Below are positions 33,155-37,290 of a stretch of DNA of 37,290 bases, piece by piece. Made by a program: the position numbers and the translations under genes. Numbering within the stretch: position 1 is the first letter of the stretch; the number at the start of each line of letters is the position of its first letter. The notes beneath the pieces were generated by a model, which saw nothing but the letters and a program-made list of their open reading frames with translations, did no database searches and was not told where the DNA came from. The stretch is from CAZLYX01 sp964563885 (GTDB lineage Bacteria > Pseudomonadota > Gammaproteobacteria > Burkholderiales > Neisseriaceae), in NCBI GenBank assembly GCA_964563885.1, contig CAZLYX010000016.1, positions 1 to 37,290 of the forward strand. Reading direction: 5' to 3'.

Positions 33155-33313
33155 TCATTTATCTATTCTATTTGACACTTTAGCTAGATAGGTTAATTTA
33201 ATTGCTATTGTTAACTGCCGAGCGGCTTCACGACGATTACCGTTATCAGCAGCTATTTTCTTGATGCCCTCTGCTTTAAATTCTGCACTGCAACTCAGCA
33301 TCTTCTTGGCCAT
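33155..33313 (-). mobile_element. remnant of an IS3-type transposase OrfA
   Basis: ATG at 33311-33313 opens a 52-codon frame whose first part reads MAKKMLSCSAEFKAEGIKK, then ADNGNRREAARQLTIA. This is the helix-turn-helix start of IS3-family OrfA/HTH_Tnp_1 proteins (SAEFKxEAVKLI..NG....AARQLGI). After that the frame degenerates (IKLTYLAKVSNRIDK) and stops. No OrfB, DDE motif, terminal inverted repeats or target-site duplication can be seen, so the element is dead. Confidence 0.7.
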
Positions 33314-33540
33314 GGTAAAATCTTTATCGAGTTGTTAATTTAGCAAATTTATCCCTACAGCTTCTTTAGCATGGCTCATTAAATCTGAAGAATGGCCAAA
33401 TCTCTTAATGAGTATTTTAGAAATTTAACATCAAATTAACTAAAATTTTATTTCAAAACCAACCACCAACAATAAATAAAACACTATTCCGCCAAACCTA
33501 CCTCTTCTTTACCTTTAAAACCGAATCAGAAAGGATAACC

Positions 33541-35241
33541 ATGTCCACGCCCCGTTTACCCGTGCCCCCGCTAACTGAAACCACGGAACGCTACCTGAAA
33601 TGGGTTAGTCCGTTGCTAGACGAAACCCAATTTGCCCACACACAAGAGCTGGTAACACAGTTTAATCAACAAGATGGGGTATCTTTGCAAGCCGATTTAG
33701 AGCAATTTGCGGCCAAACACAACGATTCAAGCTGGCTGATTGATGCATGGTTAGAAAGTTATTTGGCTTGTCGCGGCCCACTGCCATTGGTTAGCAATGT
33801 TGGTTTTACCATCGAACACCAGCAAAAAGTTGATGGCTACGCAGGTATAGCACGCTGGCTTGCCGCCGCTACAGCTGTGCATGTTGATTATTTAGATAAT
33901 GGTATTGCCGCAGCCGTTACGCCTCAAGGCAACCCCGTGTGCATGCGCCAATGGCAAATATTACAAGGCGGCATACGCGAGGCCGCAGCCGAATGTGACC
34001 GCTATGAGTTTGCCGACGCCAATGCTGCTAACCGCCACATCGGCATTTGGCACAACGGCTATTATTACCGCCTGCCAGCCACCAACGCTGCTGGCCAAGC
34101 CTATGATGCCGAAGCCTTTCAGGTAGCCTTAGAGCAAATAGGCGCTCATACCGCGGTCAACCCTTATCCTGTTGCCACGCCCGCTTTTCTGGGCAGCGAA
34201 CAATGGGCAGACATCAGCCAACAATTAGCCCAAACACTCGCCAACGCTGAGCTGTTAACGCACATGAGCGCAGATTTATTTCATCTGAGCCTGCACAGCC
34301 GCAGCGGTATGAGCGCCGATGATGATTTGCGCGATGGCACATTTAACAGCGAAAGCGAATTTTGGCCATACAAGCCCATCACTTATCGCTTTAATCTTGC
34401 CACCAACTACTTGATTTTACATTGCGAACACACTTGGCCAGACGGCGGCATGATCAAAGGCTTGGTCAACCTTATTCAACAACAACTAGATGCGCCTACC
34501 CACACCGCCACCGAAATTTTGCCAATTGATCGTTATGAATGGGCGGTTAATTCAGCGCTCCAGCAAAATTGGCCGCGCTGGCAGCAGCAATACGCCGAGC
34601 AAGCCGACATCATGCGTGTTCGCTCAACAGAAACAGCGTTGGCACACGCCATACCTAAAGGATTCAGCCAAGATGCGCTGATTCAATTTGCGCTCCAATA
34701 CGCGCAATTGCATACTTATGGCAGCATTCGCAACACTTATGAAGCGGTAGATGTGAGCCATTTTCAAAGCGGGCGCACCGAATGTATTCGCCCTGTGTCC
34801 AGCGAATCAGTTGCTCTAATTAACGCACTGGCAAGCAACCATGCCAACTCAAGCCAGCTACAAGCCGCGCTCGCTGAGCACAAAAATCGCGTTAAAGCCT
34901 GCAAAACAGGGCATGGTGTTAACCGTCATTTATTGGGCTTAAAGCTAATGGCAGATCGCGCCGAGCAGTCGCCCGAGTTATTTGCCGACCCTGCTTATGC
35001 CATCATCACCACCGATTTTTTATCCACTTCAACTTTAGGCGACGGCGCTGCTATTCGCAATTTCGCCTTTGCGCCCACCAGCGCAAATGGCTTAGGGGTT
35101 AACTACACCATCTTGCCACAAAGCTGGTTGCTCACGCTTAGCTACACCGCGCTGCAACACGCCGATGCACAACGCTTTCAGGTAGCCTTTGCAGAAGCAG
35201 CGGGCAAACTATTAGATTTAAGCTTGCAAGCCACAGCTTAA
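33541..35241 (+). CDS. choline/carnitine O-acyltransferase family protein
   Basis: A 566-residue member of the carnitine acyltransferase family, well known in eukaryotes and uncommon in bacteria. Domain entry LPVPPLTETTERYLKWVSPLL matches the usual N-terminal PxPPLxxTLxxYL motif. The catalytic histidine is His297 in CEHTWPDGG. The substrate-binding arginine/glutamate motif is GRTECIRPVS (about 409-418) and the STS motif is FLSTSTLGD (about 492-500). It would move acyl groups between CoA and carnitine or choline in the cytoplasm (no signal peptide). The ATG follows AAAGGATAACC. An exact reverse DUS appears twice in frame as F-Q-V-A (34118-34129, 35177-35188). No carnitine transport or breakdown gene is adjacent. 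Confidence 0.88.
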   Translation: MSTPRLPVPPLTETTERYLKWVSPLLDETQFAHTQELVTQFNQQDGVSLQADLEQFAAKHNDSSWLIDAWLESYLACRGPLPLVSNVGFTIEHQQKVDGYAGIARWLAAATAVHVDYLDNGIAAAVTPQGNPVCMRQWQILQGGIREAAAECDRYEFADANAANRHIGIWHNGYYYRLPATNAAGQAYDAEAFQVALEQIGAHTAVNPYPVATPAFLGSEQWADISQQLAQTLANAELLTHMSADLFHLSLHSRSGMSADDDLRDGTFNSESEFWPYKPITYRFNLATNYLILHCEHTWPDGGMIKGLVNLIQQQLDAPTHTATEILPIDRYEWAVNSALQQNWPRWQQQYAEQADIMRVRSTETALAHAIPKGFSQDALIQFALQYAQLHTYGSIRNTYEAVDVSHFQSGRTECIRPVSSESVALINALASNHANSSQLQAALAEHKNRVKACKTGHGVNRHLLGLKLMADRAEQSPELFADPAYAIITTDFLSTSTLGDGAAIRNFAFAPTSANGLGVNYTILPQSWLLTLSYTALQHADAQRFQVAFAEAAGKLLDLSLQATA

Positions 35242-35253
35242 AAACAGCAATTA

Positions 35254-35300
35254 TTTTCAGGTAGCTTTTTGCATATTTATCAACAAAGGCTACCTGAATT
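35254..35300. terminator. DUS pair in reversed order, between convergent genes
   Basis: TTCAGGTAGCTT (35256-35267, one altered base) pairs with AAAGGCTACCTGAA (35285-35298); the loop holds a T-run. It lies between the acyltransferase and osmC-family gene ends. Confidence 0.65.
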
Positions 35301-35398
35301 ACCTTCAAACACATCAATCTGTTTTAGCCAGTATAAATCATCTCATTGCCTTATTTTTAGGCAAACAATTCAATCATCAAATACGTTTTGAATAAGTT

Positions 35399-35803
35399 TT
35401 AGTTGCCAAGAGAAGTAGAAATTTCTATCGCCCCGATTAATAACTTATGCACAGGACAAGCCTCTGCTACTTTTAACAAGCGCTCTTTTTGAGCATCATC
35501 CAACTCGCCAGTCAGCCTAATTACTCTGTTAATATGGTTTTTACCAGATTGAGCCGCTTCCAAAGCAAATTCCAGCTCAATGTTTACTTCTTTAAGTTGC
35601 CAGCCTTTTCGTTCAGCATACATCTGCAAAGTAATCACAGTGCAAGCGCCTAGCGCTGATAACAATAGCTCCATTGGATTAGGAGCCGTGTTGCCACCGC
35701 CCACTTTTTTAGGCTCATCTGCTTGCCAATGGTGACCAGAGGCATTGCTTAAATTAGCTATGTATTTTATCTGCGTACTTTGAGCAATCACTTGGTGAGT
35801 CAT
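35399..35803 (-). CDS. OsmC/Ohr family protein
   Basis: A 134-residue protein of the OsmC superfamily, thiol-dependent peroxidases that act on organic hydroperoxides. The two redox cysteines are in LSALGACTVITLQMYAERKGW (about residue 54) and VAEACPVHKLL (about 115). GGGNTAPNPMELLLSALGAC is the family hallmark (written here without interruption only over 20 residues). It resembles the YhfA/general OsmC subgroup more than Ohr, so peroxidase activity is not certain. The ATG has no strong ribosome binding site. It is divergent from tsaC. Confidence 0.88.
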   Translation of the reverse strand: MTHQVIAQSTQIKYIANLSNASGHHWQADEPKKVGGGNTAPNPMELLLSALGACTVITLQMYAERKGWQLKEVNIELEFALEAAQSGKNHINRVIRLTGELDDAQKERLLKVAEACPVHKLLIGAIEISTSLGN

Positions 35804-36224
35804 ATCTATCTTTCAAAAAATTAAATTAAGCATTTGCTACCAACAGCTGAGGCTGAAAAAACTTAATACAAGTGTTAATCGGATTCAGCATTCAATATCA
35901 ATTACAAAGCTTTCGTTGCCCCTAAACTTTAGCCACATAAACTTAACTGAACTCATCTAGAGCCGCCCACCACAAACACAATCATAACGATAGCCACCTT
36001 AATGATGTAAACAAAATTAAGGCTACCTGAAAACCTTTCAGGTAGCCTTAACTCAAATTTTAAAAATAGTATAAACCCAATATCCAAATGACCAAATCAT
36101 AAAATTTCAACTCAATTCAACACCAAATATTATCACCGTTATTTGCCCCACCTCAAACCACGCCCACGCATTCTGCACGCAAGGTGTACAATAGCCGCTG
36201 TTTTCACCCAACTATTTTTTTCTT
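35804..36224. other. osmC-tsaC divergent spacer
   Basis: A 421-base spacer. It holds a tight DUS pair (36020-36031 and 36037-36048, loop of 5 bases) in the middle of a region from which both genes point away. No further gene is visible. TACAAT at 36186-36191 is a candidate -10 box for tsaC, 34 bases before its start. Confidence 0.5.
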
Positions 36225-36788
36225 ATGAACCGCACATTGGCCGCTAGCCAAGCTCGCCGTTTGCGGCAACATCTGCAACGAGGCGGCTTAATCGCCTATC
36301 CTACCGAATCATGTTACGGCTTAGGCTGCTTGCCCAAACACGCCCAAGCCCTAAAGAAACTTGTCCGCCTTAAAAAACGCCCCCAACACAAAGGCATGAT
36401 TGTGATTGGCGACAACCTGTCGCGCTTACAGCCCTTATTGCAACCTTTAGCCTCAGCCGATCAGCAAAACATTACCCAATTATGGCCAGCACCCACAACC
36501 TTGCTGCTGCCAGCCTCACATAAAGTATTACCTTTATTGCGCGGTAAAGCCCGCCACCAACTTGCCGTGCGCGTACCCGATCACCTTGGCGCGCGTAAGC
36601 TGTGCCATATTGCGAACACACCACTGGTATCTACCTCATGCAACCGCGCCGGCAAACGCGCGTGCACGAGCGAGCGAGAAGCCCGCCGCCAATTTGGTCG
36701 TGATGTCATGATTATAGGTGGCCGCATCGGCACCCGCCGCCAACCCAGCATAATCATTGATTGGAACAGCGGCCAACGCTTACGCTAA
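36225..36788 (+). CDS. tsaC: L-threonylcarbamoyladenylate synthase
   Basis: Makes threonylcarbamoyl-AMP from threonine, bicarbonate and ATP, the first step of the t6A modification at position 37 of ANN-decoding tRNAs. The 187-residue protein is the short single-domain TsaC/YrdC form. Signatures are GGLIAYPTESCYGLGC (about 20-35), LKKRPQHKGMIVI (about 49-61), LWPAPTTLLLPAS and STSCNRAGKRAC. The very basic composition fits the tRNA/nucleotide-binding groove. In many gammaproteobacteria it lies next to aroE or dprA; here it stands alone, ended by DUS hairpins. Confidence 0.95.
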   Translation: MNRTLAASQARRLRQHLQRGGLIAYPTESCYGLGCLPKHAQALKKLVRLKKRPQHKGMIVIGDNLSRLQPLLQPLASADQQNITQLWPAPTTLLLPASHKVLPLLRGKARHQLAVRVPDHLGARKLCHIANTPLVSTSCNRAGKRACTSEREARRQFGRDVMIIGGRIGTRRQPSIIIDWNSGQRLR

Positions 36789-36860
36789 ACCTTGCTGAGG
36801 CTACCTGAAAGCTTTTTGTTAATAATCTATAAACGCTTTATCTGGCTTACATAAAACATA

Positions 36861-36897
36861 CAAAAGGCTACCTGAAAACATTTCAGGTAGCCTTTTG
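36861..36897. terminator. bidirectional DUS-pair terminator after tsaC
   Basis: Forward DUS 36865-36876 and reverse DUS 36882-36893, loop of 5 bases, with A-run and T-run outside. It separates the convergent tsaC and methyltransferase genes. A further single forward DUS lies 10 bases after tsaC (36798-36809). Confidence 0.9.
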
Positions 36898-36978
36898 TAT
36901 CGAACCAACTGTTTGGCATTTTCGCTGATACATGAATTACCAATATTAGAGCTAATCATCATTTCTAGAGAATTTTGT

Positions 36979-37290
36979 TTAAGTTAAAACCTCAGCTATT
37001 CGCTTGAGCAAAAACTCTACTCTACTGGCATCGTCGCCTTTGCCCTTATAGCCGTAAGCATTATCTACTGCCTTATCGAGCGCGTTATGGGCTTTGGTTA
37101 GCTCAGGATAGGGATCAATCATGTAAGTGTTATAGAGCTTAGCGAGCGTTGGAGCATCTTCGCTACCATCTTGGTAGTGCTTACGAGCATCTAAAACGGC
37201 TTGAGCAGCTGATCCAATCGTCTCTTTAGTTTTTATCGTCTTATTATCTTCATCTTTTGCATCAAAAGGATATGGGAAATTATTATAAAC
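36979..37290 (-). CDS. C-terminus of a COG1002/MmeI-like class I DNA methyltransferase (partial)
   Basis: A minus-strand frame enters from the right edge of the window and runs 103 codons to a TAA at 36979-36981. It begins YNNFPYPF, the sequence that follows the target-recognition region in MmeI-like (type IIG/COG1002) DNA methyltransferases. It continues with AAQAVLDARKHY, LAKLYNTYMIDPYPELTKAH, NALDKAVDNAYGYKGKGDD and SRVEFLLKRI, the standard C-terminal helical tail of these enzymes. The catalytic methylase part lies outside the window, so I cannot say whether it carries a fused nuclease or has a partner. It is probably part of a restriction-modification locus. Confidence 0.75.
   Translation of the reverse strand, partial: VYNNFPYPFDAKDEDNKTIKTKETIGSAAQAVLDARKHYQDGSEDAPTLAKLYNTYMIDPYPELTKAHNALDKAVDNAYGYKGKGDDASRVEFLLKRIAEVLT

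Larger units (their letters stand above)
32668..33540. other. relic zone between gltX and the acyltransferase gene
   Basis: An 870-base stretch without an intact gene. It holds a start-less membrane ORF (32784-33068), an IS3-type transposase fragment (33155-33313), both on the minus strand, and a further minus-strand open stretch (about 33335-33424) reading ISKILIKRFGHSSDLMSHAK then EAVGINLLN and a stop. No DUS occurs in this whole relic zone, in contrast to the density elsewhere. Confidence 0.6.

Noticed and set aside
1..37290. CRISPR array formed by the many 12-base repeats
   Set aside because: Repeats are 12 bases, scattered over the whole window in both orientations with irregular spacing and no cas genes; they are DNA uptake sequences.
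1..37290. tRNA or rRNA genes, riboswitches
   Set aside because: I looked for T-loop type GGTTCGAATCC/GGTTCAAGTCC stretches and found none outside coding regions; no rRNA-like or known riboswitch-like conserved core was seen. A covariance-model scan would be decisive.

Overview
The window is a chromosome piece from a low-GC member of the Neisseriaceae (Betaproteobacteria). The main evidence is a 12-mer, AGGCTACCTGAA (reverse TTCAGGTAGCCT), present about 40 times exactly in 37 kb plus near-matches. It is the DNA uptake sequence (DUS) dialect first described for Eikenella (eikDUS). It sits mostly in intergenic inverted pairs that form terminators. The proteins (YtfL, RuvA/RuvC, PolA, CIO-type CydAB, MetE/MetR, TsaC) fit a betaproteobacterium. 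The genus is not certain: base composition is lower than I expect for Eikenella itself.

Three runs of 100 N mark assembly joins. Two (in the tryptophanase-like gene and in an ABC exporter) are flanked by an identical 55-bp sequence. Removing one copy plus the Ns restores an uninterrupted frame, so both genes are intact. The third, in gltX, has no shared flank and hides roughly 0.9 kb.

Layout. 1-7.4 kb: meso-diaminopimelate dehydrogenase; a tryptophanase/tyrosine phenol-lyase family enzyme with a LysR-regulator relic upstream; a uracil-DNA-glycosylase-like protein; PhzF; a Lactobacillales-like nagB; an MscS channel. nagB lies between two decayed copies of the phzF/mscS 3'-end junction, the clearest trace of horizontal acquisition here. 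7.5-13.7 kb: ruvA, ytfL (CNNM/CBS exporter), an ABC exporter, an RNase II-type nuclease. 13.8-21 kb: a frameshifted DUF3147 relic, a LOG-family protein, polA, and the cydAB cyanide-insensitive bd oxidase operon with a candidate FNR site. 21-28.8 kb: yggS, a SlyD-like FKBP, an MFS permease, ruvC, and divergent metE/metR. 28.8-30.6 kb: an accessory patch with an orphan small ORF, arfB, a small membrane protein and an orphan Imm45-type immunity gene. 30.7-37.3 kb: xseB-ispA (overlapping), gltX, a relic zone with an IS3-type transposase fragment and a start-less membrane ORF, a choline/carnitine acyltransferase, an OsmC protein, tsaC, and the C-terminus of a COG1002/MmeI-like DNA methyltransferase running off the right edge.

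Most genes are single transcription units separated by DUS hairpins; clear operons are cydAB and xseB-ispA. Two genome-maintenance genes (ruvA, polA) have a reverse-oriented DUS a few bases before the start codon, where its AGG could serve as part of the ribosome binding site. I did not find a convincing new multi-gene system. The most informative observations are the nagB island with duplicated flanks, the way DUS pairs occupy divergent promoter regions, the eukaryote-type acyltransferase, and several gene fossils that lack usable start codons or are frameshifted.
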